A stretch of 64,000 nt of DNA from Maritalea mobilis (GTDB taxonomy: Bacteria; Pseudomonadota; Alphaproteobacteria; Rhizobiales; Devosiaceae), in NCBI RefSeq assembly GCF_004363175.1, contig NZ_SNYR01000001.1, positions 744,001 to 808,000 on the forward strand, read 5' to 3'. Shown here one piece after another: positions 53,394 through 62,944 of this stretch. Within the stretch, counting starts at the first letter, position 1; every line of letters starts with the position of its first letter. The notes under the pieces were generated by a model. The model saw nothing but the letters and a program-made list of their open reading frames with translations, had not been told where the DNA came from and searched no databases. A program made the position numbers and the translations under genes.

Positions 53394-54583
53394 TCCGGCT
53401 GACGCTGACGCAACAAATAAAGACCAAGAGCACTGATCAGCGCCAACGCGCCTGCGCTCGGCCATAGCGCCGCCAAGCCAAACTGGTCAATATACCAACC
53501 GCTCAACGCCGGGGCCGCGCCAAAACCGAAGCCAATTGCCAACCCCACCGATCCTGCCAACCGCCCCCGCATATTGCGCGGGCTTTCATTGGCAATGTGG
53601 GCGTTAGTGTTGGTGACTGATAGCACTTCACCTGCCGTATAGATCGTGGCGCAAATCAACAGCAGCATAAAATGGTTGGAAATGCCAATAAGGCCAAAAC
53701 CGACAGCATAAAGCATACCGGCTAGTATCAGATTGCTGAGGGTCCGGTTATTGTTGGTCAGCCGCGCCAAAATCGGCGTAAACACCAGCACAGCAATGCC
53801 GTTGGCCATCAACAACCAACCGTAAAGTTTGGCGCCATCTTCACCGAAAAATGCATCCATTTGCAGCGGCAGCGCAACAGTGATTTGGCCATAAACAAGG
53901 TTTATGCCGATCATGCAAAGTGTGAAGAGCAGCAAGCTGGGCCGTGTTAGCAAATAACGCCACACCGAACCTTCCACTGACTTTTCTTTTTCTATTTCAT
54001 CATCGCCTGACCGATCAAACCGTGCAGGCAAAAACAGCGCAACAATGATGATCGCGATGAGCGTCGTTGTGGCATCACCCCAAAACATAAAGCGGAAATA
54101 GTCCGCGAAAAGCAGCCCACCAATGGCGGGGCCGAAGGCATAGCCGACATTCCAGCCATAATAGCTGACCGCGTAAACCAGCTTGCGATTTTTGGGCGTA
54201 GAAAAATCCGCCTGCCACGCTTGCATGGCGGGCACCATGGTGCCGTGGGCCAAGCTGATGAAAAACAGAAAGCCGATCAGGGCGACGCTTTCCGCAAAGA
54301 ATCCTGTCGTGAAGGTAATGATCGCTTCAATAGAAAGTGCGGTGATATAAACAGGCTTTGGGCCAAATTTATCCGTCAGCCAACCGCCCAACATTTGCCC
54401 GGGAAACTGTGCGGAGAACACGCCATAAACAATCAATCCTGTCGCCGTGGCGGAAAAACCGAGCTTTTGCGACAGCATCAGCGCCATGAACGGGAACACA
54501 AATGCGCCCGTGGCAATGACAAAATTGGCAAAGCCAAAAATATAGGCTGGGCGCGGGATCGCCCGCAATTTGTGAACCAACAT
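53390..54583 (-). CDS. MFS transporter, DHA1-like
   Basis: A 397-residue protein with about twelve membrane helices and a central charged loop (DRSGDDEIEKEKSVEGS near residue 192). The motif-A-like GGWLTDKFGPKPV lies between helices 2 and 3 near residue 66, typical of drug/proton antiporters. Substrate is unknown. It is convergent with the DUF4329 gene (4-base overlap) and precedes no other gene on its strand. Confidence 0.87.
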   Translation of the reverse strand: MLVHKLRAIPRPAYIFGFANFVIATGAFVFPFMALMLSQKLGFSATATGLIVYGVFSAQFPGQMLGGWLTDKFGPKPVYITALSIEAIITFTTGFFAESVALIGFLFFISLAHGTMVPAMQAWQADFSTPKNRKLVYAVSYYGWNVGYAFGPAIGGLLFADYFRFMFWGDATTTLIAIIIVALFLPARFDRSGDDEIEKEKSVEGSVWRYLLTRPSLLLFTLCMIGINLVYGQITVALPLQMDAFFGEDGAKLYGWLLMANGIAVLVFTPILARLTNNNRTLSNLILAGMLYAVGFGLIGISNHFMLLLICATIYTAGEVLSVTNTNAHIANESPRNMRGRLAGSVGLAIGFGFGAAPALSGWYIDQFGLAALWPSAGALALISALGLYLLRQRQPD

Positions 54584-54624
54584 ATGCTTGCGCTAATCCC
54601 TAAAGCCGCACGGGCGGGCTTGAA

Positions 54625-54996
54625 TTATCTAACTTTCCCACCATCAAACACGGTGCCGGCTGGCACGCTGTGATAGGTAATAAAAATATTGTCGCCCAAC
54701 CCAAGCGCCTCACCCAAAGTTGTCGCAGCGACACTTAACAGCTTATCGATCTCGTCTGGCGTGCTGTGACCATAGCAAAACAATTGGCCGATGGGCGGAT
54801 GCGTTTGATCTGGCTGGGCAGTTGCTGCCAGATCCCCTTCGACATAAAGGTCCGGCGCAATATCCTGCCACGTGGCCCACACATGTTTGGGGTCACAGCC
54901 ACAAACATCGGCAAGCGCAAGGCACACTTTTTTCAACGCAGCGGAGATTTTGGCCGGGTCTTTTTGCGGCAATCCGCTCATTCTTAAAACGGGCAT
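54625..54996 (-). CDS. Tautomerase-superfamily-like protein
   Basis: A 123-residue protein starting MPVLRMSG; the proline at position 2 would be the catalytic base of 4-oxalocrotonate-tautomerase/MIF-type enzymes. The length fits a two-repeat member. Residues near 28-55 (ADVCGCDPKHVWATWQDIAP) and the closing ITYHSVPAGTVFDGG are consistent but not diagnostic. GGGAGGA gives a strong ribosome site. It lies 13 bp past the stop of miaA's upstream side, and both are minus-strand genes but miaA is read away from it. Confidence 0.6.
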   Translation of the reverse strand: MPVLRMSGLPQKDPAKISAALKKVCLALADVCGCDPKHVWATWQDIAPDLYVEGDLAATAQPDQTHPPIGQLFCYGHSTPDEIDKLLSVAATTLGEALGLGDNIFITYHSVPAGTVFDGGKVR

Positions 54997-55009
54997 AACT
55001 CATCCTCCC

Positions 55010-55891
55010 TCAAGCAAATGGATCAACCCAACGCCAATCTGCCATGCGATTGCGGAACCAGGTCCGCTGACGCTTGGCATATTGCCGGGTCGCAGTGATG
55101 GCCTTTTCGGTCGCCTCCTCAAGGCTCATTTCCCCCACCATAACAGCCATCAATTCAGGCACGCCAATGGCGCGCATTGCGGGCAAGCTTGGGTCGAGAT
55201 CAAGCGCTTTAATCGCTCTCACTTCATCCATGGCCGCGCCCTCCATCATCAGTTCAAACCGCTTGGCAATGCGGCCGCGCAACAATTCGCGTTCTGGATT
55301 GAGCACGATTTTTTCCACGTCCCAACCTTCAATCAAGCTAGGGGCATTGTCATCATCTTGCCAATCAGCTAAAGAGCGATTTGTGGCCTCCATCACAGAA
55401 ATGGCACGGGCCACACGCTGCGGATCCGGCGCTTGCAATCGCGCCGCCATTTTCGGGTCTTTGTCCGCAATATAAGCAGCCCGCTCACCCTCATCCATGG
55501 GTTGAATCACTGCTTCAACTTCTTGAATCACTTCTTGAGGAATTTCAGGTATCTGGGCGAATCCATTTATCAAGGCATCAAAATAAAGCCCTGTGCCGCC
55601 AACAAAAATCAGGTTCTGGCCAGATTGTGCTGCATCGACCACAAGGGGCGCCACATCATCAAGCCACGCGCCCGTTGAATAGCGAACCGCCGGGGGCACG
55701 TGTCCGAACAATTTATGCTCAGCTTGGGCCAATTCCTCAGCAGACGGCCTTGCGGTAAGCACATTTAAAACATCATATACCTGCATTGAATCTGTGTTCA
55801 CGATCAACGCGTCATCAGCCTGTGCACGCTGGATGGCATATGCCGTCTTGCCGCTGGCCGTTGGACCCGCTATCAACAATGCACGTTGCAT
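55010..55891 (-). CDS. miaA: tRNA dimethylallyltransferase
   Basis: A 293-residue enzyme that adds dimethylallyl to A37 of tRNAs reading codons that begin with U. The P-loop GPTASGKT is near residues 8-15, and the DSMQVYDVLNVLTARPS element near 32-48 matches the substrate-binding region of MiaA. I use ATG 55891, with GAGG upstream, over a TTG at 55906. It runs just upstream of the tautomerase-like gene (14 bp) and divergently from serB. Confidence 0.95.
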   Translation of the reverse strand: MQRALLIAGPTASGKTAYAIQRAQADDALIVNTDSMQVYDVLNVLTARPSAEELAQAEHKLFGHVPPAVRYSTGAWLDDVAPLVVDAAQSGQNLIFVGGTGLYFDALINGFAQIPEIPQEVIQEVEAVIQPMDEGERAAYIADKDPKMAARLQAPDPQRVARAISVMEATNRSLADWQDDDNAPSLIEGWDVEKIVLNPERELLRGRIAKRFELMMEGAAMDEVRAIKALDLDPSLPAMRAIGVPELMAVMVGEMSLEEATEKAITATRQYAKRQRTWFRNRMADWRWVDPFA

Positions 55892-55924
55892 ATTCACCCT
55901 CGTCAACCAAATGCAGGAACGTAA

Positions 55925-56797
55925 ATGTCCGTTTTAGTGCTTTCCACCAATCCCGCCAACCCCGAACTCGATGGCAATCTGATCGAGCAGGTAAAAAACG
56001 ACATTGGCGGCCAAATGAATTGGCTGCAAAAAGACGTGGGGTGCGAACTGATCGGCTTCAAAGCGAAGGACGGTTTTGAAACTGCCCAAGCCGCATTTGC
56101 TGATGCCGCAGTGGACGTGAATGTGGTGAGCGATGAAAAGCGCCGCAAACAGCTTTTGATCGCCGATATGGACAGCACCATGATCAATGAGGAATGCATT
56201 GACGAATTGGGCGACGCGCTGGGCATTAAAGCCGAAATCGCGGAAATCACCGCCCGCGCCATGCGCGGCGAGCTGGATTTCGAAGCCGCACTGGATGAGC
56301 GGGTTAAACTGCTGAAAGGCTTGCCTCTAGATCGGATTAAAGAAGTGCGGCGCGAACAAATCAGCTATGCCCCTGGCGGTCGCGCACTGGTGCAAACCAT
56401 GCGCGCTTACGGCGCCTATACGGCATTGGTCTCCGGCGGCTTCACTTTGTTCGCCGACTATTTCGCGAAACGCATCGGCTTTGATGAAGCCACAGCCAAT
56501 GTGCTTGAGTTTGAAAATGACACGCTGACCGGCACCGTGGCTCGCCCTATTGTGGGGCAAGACACCAAATTGGAAAAATTGCAAAGCCTCGCCAAAACCC
56601 ATGAGTTGGAATTGAGCCAAACCATGGCCGTCGGCGATGGGGCGAATGACCTTAAAATGATCAAAGCGGCAGGCATGGGCGTGGCTATCCACGCCAAGCC
56701 TGTGGTGGCGGCTGAAGCACAATATCGCTTCAACCATTCCGACCTTACGGGCCTATTGTTCTTGCAGGGTTTCGCCGAAGAAGATTTCGTCCGCTAA
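55925..56797 (+). CDS. serB: Phosphoserine phosphatase
   Basis: A 290-residue HAD phosphatase for the last step of serine synthesis. The catalytic motif is IADMDSTMINEECIDELG near residue 80 with nucleophile Asp and the second Asp. Motif II/III residues follow in VSGGFTLFADY near 170 and VGDGANDLKMIKAAG near 236. An N-terminal regulatory half (about 1-75) is present, as in SerB of proteobacteria. It is convergent with htrA; the two stops are two bases apart. Confidence 0.95.
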   Translation: MSVLVLSTNPANPELDGNLIEQVKNDIGGQMNWLQKDVGCELIGFKAKDGFETAQAAFADAAVDVNVVSDEKRRKQLLIADMDSTMINEECIDELGDALGIKAEIAEITARAMRGELDFEAALDERVKLLKGLPLDRIKEVRREQISYAPGGRALVQTMRAYGAYTALVSGGFTLFADYFAKRIGFDEATANVLEFENDTLTGTVARPIVGQDTKLEKLQSLAKTHELELSQTMAVGDGANDLKMIKAAGMGVAIHAKPVVAAEAQYRFNHSDLTGLLFLQGFAEEDFVR

Positions 56798-56799
56798 GC

Positions 56800-58251
56800 C
56801 TATTTATTCAAACGAATAGCCACAAAACGGCGATTGCCAATCGGGTCTGCGATTTTAAAGAGCACCACTTCGCGCCCGGTTTCGATTGCCGTGCCCAACA
56901 AGCCACGCAATTCTGCCGCGGTGAAGATGGGTTGCTGATTTACCTCAACAATGCGATGGCCCGCGCGAATACCCTTTTCCTCGGCATCGCTTTGCGGTAG
57001 GGCTTTGACAATCAGCACCCCATCCGCATCATCGGGCAAACCGAACGTTTCGCGATTGTCTGGGCTTAAATCTTCAAACTCAAAGCCAAGCATGTCGCTC
57101 AACCCTTCCGGGCGAGGATCAAGCGGAATATCTTCTAAACCAGAAAGTGGATTTTCCTGTTCCAGCAAACCAAGCTCAATCTCAAATGTTTGCACTTTTC
57201 CGCGCCGTTCAACTTCAACTTTAACACGTTTGCCAACATCCGTTTCGGCCACAAAACGGGGTAAATCGCGCATACGTTCAATCATGCGCCCGTCAAATTT
57301 CAGGATCAAATCGCCTTCTTTCAACACGTCGATGGAAGGGCCAGCGGGATCAACTGAAAGCACCAAAGCGCCAAACGTGTTGGGGCGACCAAGGCTCAAA
57401 GCAATATCTTCTGACACATCTTGAATGCCGATCCCGAGCCAGCCGCGGCGGGTTTCACCAAATTCAATCAATTGACGGATAACGGGTTTTGCCAAATTGA
57501 TCGGAATTGAAAAGCCAATGCCCAAAGACCCACCCGTGCGGGAAATAATGGCGGTGTTGATGCCAATCACCTCGCCATCCACATTGAACAGTGGACCACC
57601 AGAATTACCTTGATTGATCGCCGCATCGGTTTGAATGAAATTGTCATAAGGGCCAGAATTAATGTCACGGTTGCGTGCGGAAACAATGCCCGCGCTGATC
57701 GAGCCACCAAGGCCAAACGGGTTGCCAATAGCCATCACCCAATCGCCAATCTCAGCTCGCTCAGAATCCCCAAACCGCACATAAGGCAGCTGGCGGTTTG
57801 TCTCAACTTTGAGCACAGCAATATCCGTTTTCTGGTCCACCCCAAGTATGCGAGCCCGCAAGCGCGACCCGTCAACAAAAGAGGCCCAAATCTCGGTTGC
57901 GCCTTCAATCACGTGATAGTTGGTGACAATGGTGCCTGCGGCATCGATCACAAAGCCGGAGCCAAGTGATCGGCTCTCTTGCTGCTCATCATGCTCAAAA
58001 TCAGGCTCTTGAAAGCGATCGAACAAATCTTGCAAAGGCGAGTTGTCCGGCAGTTCCGGAAATTCAAAGCCCAAATCGCGCCGCGCCATGCGCGTGGTTG
58101 AAATATTCACCACAGCGGGCTGCAACTCTTTCACCAGTGGTGCGAAAGAAACGGGGCCTTTGGCAGAAGCAAATAGCGTGGACACAGCCATAAAAAAAAC
58201 AGCAAACGCGAACAGCGTTGCCGTTTTCAATGTGAGATTTGATTCACGCAT
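56800..58251 (-). CDS. degP: Periplasmic serine protease, DegP/HtrA family
   Basis: A 483-residue protease/chaperone for misfolded envelope proteins. A signal peptide (about 1-31) precedes a trypsin-like domain with the triad His in NYHVIEG near 112, Asp in KTDIAVLKV near 142 and Ser in NQGNSGGPLFN near 218. Two PDZ domains follow (about 262-355 and 385-475). The start is ATG 58251, with GGGAGGG upstream; an ATG at 58272 would add residues before the signal peptide. It is last in the minus-strand unit with hflK, hflC and DUF2065, a common arrangement in alphaproteobacteria. Confidence 0.95.
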   Translation of the reverse strand: MRESNLTLKTATLFAFAVFFMAVSTLFASAKGPVSFAPLVKELQPAVVNISTTRMARRDLGFEFPELPDNSPLQDLFDRFQEPDFEHDEQQESRSLGSGFVIDAAGTIVTNYHVIEGATEIWASFVDGSRLRARILGVDQKTDIAVLKVETNRQLPYVRFGDSERAEIGDWVMAIGNPFGLGGSISAGIVSARNRDINSGPYDNFIQTDAAINQGNSGGPLFNVDGEVIGINTAIISRTGGSLGIGFSIPINLAKPVIRQLIEFGETRRGWLGIGIQDVSEDIALSLGRPNTFGALVLSVDPAGPSIDVLKEGDLILKFDGRMIERMRDLPRFVAETDVGKRVKVEVERRGKVQTFEIELGLLEQENPLSGLEDIPLDPRPEGLSDMLGFEFEDLSPDNRETFGLPDDADGVLIVKALPQSDAEEKGIRAGHRIVEVNQQPIFTAAELRGLLGTAIETGREVVLFKIADPIGNRRFVAIRLNK

Positions 58252-58305
58252 ATGGCCCTCCCTGCCAATCATTTGGCGCTTGCGGAAGCCAATGGGGCCA
58301 ATCCC

Positions 58306-58494
58306 CTATCCCGCTCGCAACCAGAACACCACAATAAAGCCTATGATCGCGGTTGTAAGCCCAATCACGCGAATTTGTGCTTCAGGAGTGGCTAACATCA
58401 GCGCGATTGCGCGCTTCATTTGCTGTGGAAAGGCTGCATAAAGCAGCCCTTCCAAGCACACGGCCAAAGCCAGAGCAATGAAAAGATCTTTCAT
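58306..58494 (-). CDS. DUF2065 small membrane protein
   Basis: A 62-residue protein with two hydrophobic segments (about 4-20 and 40-58) joined by a short loop; LEGLLYAAFPQQMKRAI and GLTTAIIGFIVVFWLR match DUF2065. Its ATG overlaps the hflC stop (TAATG), so it is coupled to that gene. DUF2065 proteins regularly follow hflC, suggesting a small helper of the HflKC complex, but no activity is known. Confidence 0.85.
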   Translation of the reverse strand: MKDLFIALALAVCLEGLLYAAFPQQMKRAIALMLATPEAQIRVIGLTTAIIGFIVVFWLRAG

Positions 58495-59462
58495 TATTGC
58501 CCCGTTGGCGCACTTTCAGTTGGTGCATCTGCGGCAGTTTCCGCAGGTGCAGTTTGTTGCGGTGCAGCAGCTGGCGCATTGCCAGAAGGCGCAATGCTGT
58601 CAGAGCTGAAATAGCGGAAGAATTCTGAATCCGGGCTCAACACCATTGTTGTGCCTTCAGATTGCAGCGCATTCCGATAAGACTGCATAGAACGATAGAA
58701 TTCAAAGAATTCAGGATCGCGGCTAAATGCCTCCGCAAAAATATTGTTCCGCTGCGCATCACCTTCACCGCGAAGAATGTCAGCATCCCGCTGGGCGGTC
58801 GCCACAATCTCAACAGCTTGACGGTCAGCTTGCGCCCGTAAGGTTTGCGCCAACTCTTGACCACGTGCACGCAAGCGCGCCGCTTCAGCCAAACGTTCGG
58901 CCTTCATCCGGTCAAAGGTTTGTTGCGAAACTTCTGCGGTCAAGTCAGTCCGGATAATCCGCACGTCAACAACATCAAGGCCAATGGCTTCAAGGTCAGT
59001 TGACACTTGAGACTGCACTTCACGCATCATAGACGCACGTTCTTCAGACAGCGCATCTTCAAACTGGCGCAAACCATAAACGTCACGCAATGCGTTTTCC
59101 AAACGTGTGTCGATCCGCTGTTCAGCAGTTGAGATCGAACCAAACACAGTTTCACGAAAACGGCGAGGATCAACAATGCGGTAAGTGATGAAAGCATCAA
59201 CCACATAGAATTTACCGCCCGAAACCTGAACCCGCAGATCTTCCTTCTCATACCGCAAAATACGATCATCAATGATCTGCACTGTTTCGATGAAATCTGT
59301 TGGCAGTTTGAAGTTCAAACCTGGATCAGTTTCCACCCGCACAATCTCACCAAAGCGCAGAACGATGGCCTGTTGACGCTCGTTCAACACAAAGATTGAG
59401 GAGAAAAACAAATAGATCGCCACGATCGCGACGACGATCGAAATAATTGCACGATTACCCAT
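58494..59462 (-). CDS. hflC: HflC, FtsH-protease regulator
   Basis: A 322-residue SPFH/prohibitin-family membrane protein. One N-terminal helix (IVVAIVAIYLFFSSIFVL) anchors it; the SPFH domain (about 25-185) begins NERQQAIVLRFGEIVRVET. Coiled-coil segments follow. HflC pairs with HflK around the FtsH protease and shapes its access to membrane substrates. It starts 2 bp after hflK. The C-terminal tail is rich in Ala/Pro/Thr, longer than in E. coli. Confidence 0.96.
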   Translation of the reverse strand: MGNRAIISIVVAIVAIYLFFSSIFVLNERQQAIVLRFGEIVRVETDPGLNFKLPTDFIETVQIIDDRILRYEKEDLRVQVSGGKFYVVDAFITYRIVDPRRFRETVFGSISTAEQRIDTRLENALRDVYGLRQFEDALSEERASMMREVQSQVSTDLEAIGLDVVDVRIIRTDLTAEVSQQTFDRMKAERLAEAARLRARGQELAQTLRAQADRQAVEIVATAQRDADILRGEGDAQRNNIFAEAFSRDPEFFEFYRSMQSYRNALQSEGTTMVLSPDSEFFRYFSSDSIAPSGNAPAAAPQQTAPAETAADAPTESAPTGQ

Positions 59463-59464
59463 GA

Positions 59465-60538
59465 TTATCTCCCCGCGTTCGCGTTGTTACGGCTTTGCAC
59501 TTCAGGCAATGGCAGGTAAGGCACAACGCCAGAGCCACCTTCAAGGATGACTTTTTCTGAACGGCCCAACACATTTTCCATTGTCTCAAGGAACAAGCGT
59601 TTACGTGTTACTTCTGGTGCTTTGGCATATTCGTCATAAACAGAGATAAAGCGTGCTGCCTCACCCTCTGCCTGCTTGACGACGCGGTCTTTATAAGCCG
59701 CGGCTTCTTCGCGCAACTGCGCAGCTTCACCACGGGCTTGGCCCAAGCGTGTGTTGGCATATTGACGCGCTTCTTCTTGGAAACGGTCTTCATCCTGCTC
59801 GGCCCGCTGCACTTCATCAAAAGCATCAGACACTTCATTAGGTGGCGCCGCATCCTCGATGGAAATACCGGCAATATTGATGCCCGCACCATACTCATCC
59901 AAAATGCTTTGCGTGATCTGCTCAACTTCAACAGCAATTTCTGTACGTCTGTCGCGGAACACGTCTTGCGCAGGACGACGGCCCACAACTTCACGCATCG
60001 CGCTTTCAGCCACACGACGGATCACGCCATCTGGGTCACGCACATTAAACAAATAGGCTGAAGGATCAGAAATCCGCCACAAAACAGAAAAGCCAACATC
60101 AACAATGTTCTGGTCGCCTGTTAGCATCAAACCTTCACTGAACTGGCCAGAGCGCGCAGAGCGAATGGAGCCAATCCGAGTTTGGTTTTGCGTGGTGGTG
60201 ACTTTTTCAACTGTTTCAATTGGCCAGAAGTGGAAGTGCAAACCAGGCTGCGAAAACTCTTGCTTGGGTTGACCAAACAAAAGCTCAACGCCCACTTCCT
60301 GCGCTTGGATGGTATAAATGCTTTGGTAAAGCCAGAAGGCCAACAAAAGCGCAATAACACCCAAAATGCCCCAACGACCACCAGGCATACCGCCTTTAAA
60401 TTGGTCACGGCTTTGCTTAAATAGATCTTCAATGTTCGGACCGCTTGGTCGACGTGGCCCACCGCCACCGCCGGAACCGCCGCCACCGCTAGGGCCCTGC
60501 CCCCACGGTCCGCCACTATTGTTTTCATTCCAAGGCAT
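59465..60538 (-). CDS. hflK: HflK, FtsH-protease regulator
   Basis: A 357-residue SPFH-family protein. The N-terminus is Gly/Pro-rich (GGPWGQGPSGGGGSGGGGG), as in other HflK proteins. One membrane helix is at about 57-75 (GVIALLLAFWLYQSIYTI), followed by QEVGVELLFGQPKQEF, the SPFH domain and a coiled coil. It forms the HflKC ring around FtsH. It lies 77 bp downstream of folA and 2 bp upstream of hflC. Confidence 0.96.
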   Translation of the reverse strand: MPWNENNSGGPWGQGPSGGGGSGGGGGPRRPSGPNIEDLFKQSRDQFKGGMPGGRWGILGVIALLLAFWLYQSIYTIQAQEVGVELLFGQPKQEFSQPGLHFHFWPIETVEKVTTTQNQTRIGSIRSARSGQFSEGLMLTGDQNIVDVGFSVLWRISDPSAYLFNVRDPDGVIRRVAESAMREVVGRRPAQDVFRDRRTEIAVEVEQITQSILDEYGAGINIAGISIEDAAPPNEVSDAFDEVQRAEQDEDRFQEEARQYANTRLGQARGEAAQLREEAAAYKDRVVKQAEGEAARFISVYDEYAKAPEVTRKRLFLETMENVLGRSEKVILEGGSGVVPYLPLPEVQSRNNANAGR

Positions 60539-60615
60539 CTCTTACCCTTCAGTTTGCATAGATATGTTTCAACTATATAGGAAACCTATAGCTTTCAATC
60601 AATCGCCGCCCAAAA

Positions 60616-61137
60616 TTAGTTTTGGCGCTCATATGTCGCGATATAGTAGCTTTCGGTATCTCGTTCATGTGGTTCAAAGGCCGGACGGTCTACTTCAACC
60701 CAGCTTTGGTCGATCTTTGGGAAAACTGTATCCCCTTCCGGCGCTGCGTCAATGTGGGTGATGTAAAGCCGATCCGCTTTATCAATGGTGGCCGCATAAA
60801 TTTCGCCGCCGCCAATAATCATCACTTCATCCACCTTATCAGCCACCGCAATCTGCTTGGCGTGATCTATTGCCGCATCAAGATCATTGATCACCAAAAC
60901 GCCATCTGGCTGATACCCCTCGCGCCGTGTCACCAAAATATTGGTGCGCCCGGGCAAAGGTCGCCCCACTGTTTCAAATTGCTTGCGCCCCATCACCATC
61001 GGCTTGCCCATGGTCGTGGCTTTGAAAAATTTGAAATCAGACGGCAAATACCAAGGCATGTCCCCATCTGCGCCAATAATGTGATTGCGCGGCACAGCGG
61101 CAATCAAGGCAACTTTTACATCGTCAATCTGGGTCAT
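60616..61137 (-). CDS. folA: Dihydrofolate reductase
   Basis: A 173-residue enzyme that regenerates tetrahydrofolate with NADPH; it is needed after each thymidylate synthase turnover. The N-terminus VALIAAVPRNHIIGADGDMP, GKPMVMGRKQFE near residue 44 and DEVMIIGGGEIYA near 104 are characteristic. Trp-Tyr in DMPWYLPSDFKFF marks the substrate pocket. Its ATG lies inside the stop of the MazG-like gene (ATGA). It follows thyA in the same operon. Confidence 0.96.
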   Translation of the reverse strand: MTQIDDVKVALIAAVPRNHIIGADGDMPWYLPSDFKFFKATTMGKPMVMGRKQFETVGRPLPGRTNILVTRREGYQPDGVLVINDLDAAIDHAKQIAVADKVDEVMIIGGGEIYAATIDKADRLYITHIDAAPEGDTVFPKIDQSWVEVDRPAFEPHERDTESYYIATYERQN

Positions 61138-61466
61138 GCTTGCTCATCCTGGGGTAAATATTTGAACCATTTGCGCGCCAACGCATCCTCAATTTGAATA
61201 TCATGATGCCGGGCAAACAATAAAAGTTAAGCAAACACATCTGCCAGCTCATCCTCCATTGCCTCACGCACATTTTCCATGCTGCGCGACGCATCCAACC
61301 GACCACGTTGAGTTATACGCAAATATTCTGCATTTAGCTCACCTAGTTCCTCACCAATTTTAATCAAATACCAATCATCATCCCGCTTGATGTTACATCT
61401 TTGCGCGTAAGTATCTGAAACTTTAGCAATCTTGCGGGTTAATTCGGCGAGACCAATCTCACTCAT
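61134..61466 (-). pseudogene. MazG-like nucleoside triphosphate pyrophosphohydrolase, interrupted by one in-frame TAA
   Basis: Read straight through, 111 codons encode an all-helical NTP-pyrophosphohydrolase-like protein: GEELGELNAEYLRI near residue 38 and ELADVFA near 73 supply the ExxE...ExxD metal pattern. Codon 80 (61227-61229) is TAA, and the same frame then continues LLLFARHHDIQIEDALARKW and KYLPQDEQA to a TGA that overlaps the folA ATG. The first part alone is 79 residues. Both flanking junctions (with thyA and folA) are ATGA overlaps. This suggests a single recent nonsense change, a sequencing error or read-through. The intact family acts on (d)NTPs, which fits its place between thyA and folA. 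Confidence 0.7.
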
Positions 61467-62257
61467 ACGGCGATGGGTGCTTTAATGCTGGGGTGTGGGT
61501 CATATCCCTCGAACGCAAAATCCTCATAGGCAAAATCAAAGATAGAGGTGCGTTCTTCATTCATGACCAGCTTGGGCAATGGCCGCGGCGCACGAGTCAA
61601 TTGCAACCGCACCTGATCAAAATGGTTGTGATAGATATGCGCATCGCCAAAGGAATGAACAAATTCACCCACCTTCAGCCCGGTCACCTGCGCCACCATG
61701 TGGGTCAGCAAGGAATAGGACGCGATGTTAAACGGCACGCCCAAAAATATATCCGCAGACCGCTGATAAAGCTGGCAAGACAATTTGCCATCCGCCACGA
61801 AAAACTGGAACAGGCAGTGACAAGGCGGCAAAGCCATATTGTCCACTTCCGCTGGGTTCCACGCGGTCACAATATGTCGCCGAGAATTGGGATTGTTTTT
61901 AATGCCTTCAATCAGATTGCTGATCTGATCAATGCTTTCGCCATTTGGCGCCGGCCAAGATCGCCATTGCGACCCATAAACCGGACCAAGATCACCATTT
62001 TCGTCAGCCCATTCATCCCAGATGCGGACTTTATTGTCCTGTAAATATTTGATGTTGGTCTCGCCCATCAAAAACCACAAAAGCTCATGAATGATTGAGC
62101 GCAAATGAAGTTTCTTCGTGGTGATCAGCGGAAAGCCTTTTTCAAGGTCAAACCGCATTTGATAACCAAACACACCGCGTGTACCGGTCCCCGTACGGTC
62201 GCCCCGGTCCACGCCATTTTCCATCACATGGGACAATAGGTCTAAATAAGCTTGCAT
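61463..62257 (-). CDS. thyA: Thymidylate synthase
   Basis: A 264-residue enzyme that methylates dUMP using methylenetetrahydrofolate. The active-site cysteine is in [10 protein letters not shown] near residue 146. The Arg-rich phosphate site is in [16 protein letters not shown] near 125, and the start is the conserved [20 protein letters not shown]. Length equals E. coli ThyA. It begins the unit that continues with the MazG-like gene, folA and hflKC; the following gene begins inside its stop codon. Confidence 0.97.
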   Translation of the reverse strand: MQAYLDLLSHVMENGVDRGDRTGTGTRGVFGYQMRFDLEKGFPLITTKKLHLRSIIHELLWFLMGETNIKYLQDNKVRIWDEWADENGDLGPVYGSQWRSWPAPNGESIDQISNLIEGIKNNPNSRRHIVTAWNPAEVDNMALPPCHCLFQFFVADGKLSCQLYQRSADIFLGVPFNIASYSLLTHMVAQVTGLKVGEFVHSFGDAHIYHNHFDQVRLQLTRAPRPLPKLVMNEERTSIFDFAYEDFAFEGYDPHPSIKAPIAV

Positions 62258-62321
62258 AGCGCCGATAATAAGCGATTCTCTTTGCCCTGTATGGCAAAAT
62301 CGGCGCTTTTGCCCACCTTCG

Positions 62322-62783
62322 CTATTGGCTCAATTTCGGCCAGTTTGCATCCGCCTGCTTAATATAGCCGGGAATATCCTCAAACCACATTTTTTGCACT
62401 TGCTTATTGAAGTTCAAATAGAGCTTGCCGTTCTCAATGTGCCATGCCTCCGGGTCACCCTTAGCCAAATAGCCTTTGGCCGCTGCAAACGCGCAATGGC
62501 CGCCATATTGCGGTGCATATTTTTCAGGGTTGGCAGCAAAGGCTGCGCGATTATCTTCGCTGGCAAAGCGCCAAACCGCACCGGCATGTTCCAACGTGAT
62601 GTCCGCACTGCCGGGCACAGCCTGCCCTTCGGTGAAATAGGCAACACAGTCATACCCACCCACAGCCGTGCCGGGCACAAGTCCGGTAAAGATTTTTGCT
62701 GTAGATGACTGGGCCATTGCCGGACAAATCGCGAAAAAACTCGCCCCAGCCAATGCCAAACCTAAAACTTGCCGACGATCCAT
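62322..62783 (-). CDS. YHS-domain protein with Tat-like signal
   Basis: A 153-residue exported protein. The N-terminus [19 protein letters not shown] has the twin-Arg and hydrophobic core of a Tat signal, cut near AMAQ. The YHS-like core GGYDCVAYF near residue 41, [21 protein letters not shown] and [12 protein letters not shown] near 95 is the pattern seen in copper/heme-binding or toluene-monooxygenase-like exported proteins; this type often co-occurs with oxidative enzymes. I start at ATG 62783 (AGGACAG upstream). It runs divergently from the unknown gene at 62945. Confidence 0.8.
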   Translation of the reverse strand: MDRRQVLGLALAGASFFAICPAMAQSSTAKIFTGLVPGTAVGGYDCVAYFTEGQAVPGSADITLEHAGAVWRFASEDNRAAFAANPEKYAPQYGGHCAFAAAKGYLAKGDPEAWHIENGKLYLNFNKQVQKMWFEDIPGYIKQADANWPKLSQ

Positions 62784-62944
62784 CTGTCCTATTCCCTTCA
62801 CCGAATAAAAATCTGATGACCCGACATTAGAAGCAGTCCATTTCACGTACCAATCACAAAAAGGCGAGAGAGAGTGATCACATGCACTCAATTGTGTGTG
62901 CAATCTGGCTTTGCTATGCTTGATGTTTGAAAATGGAGTGTCTC

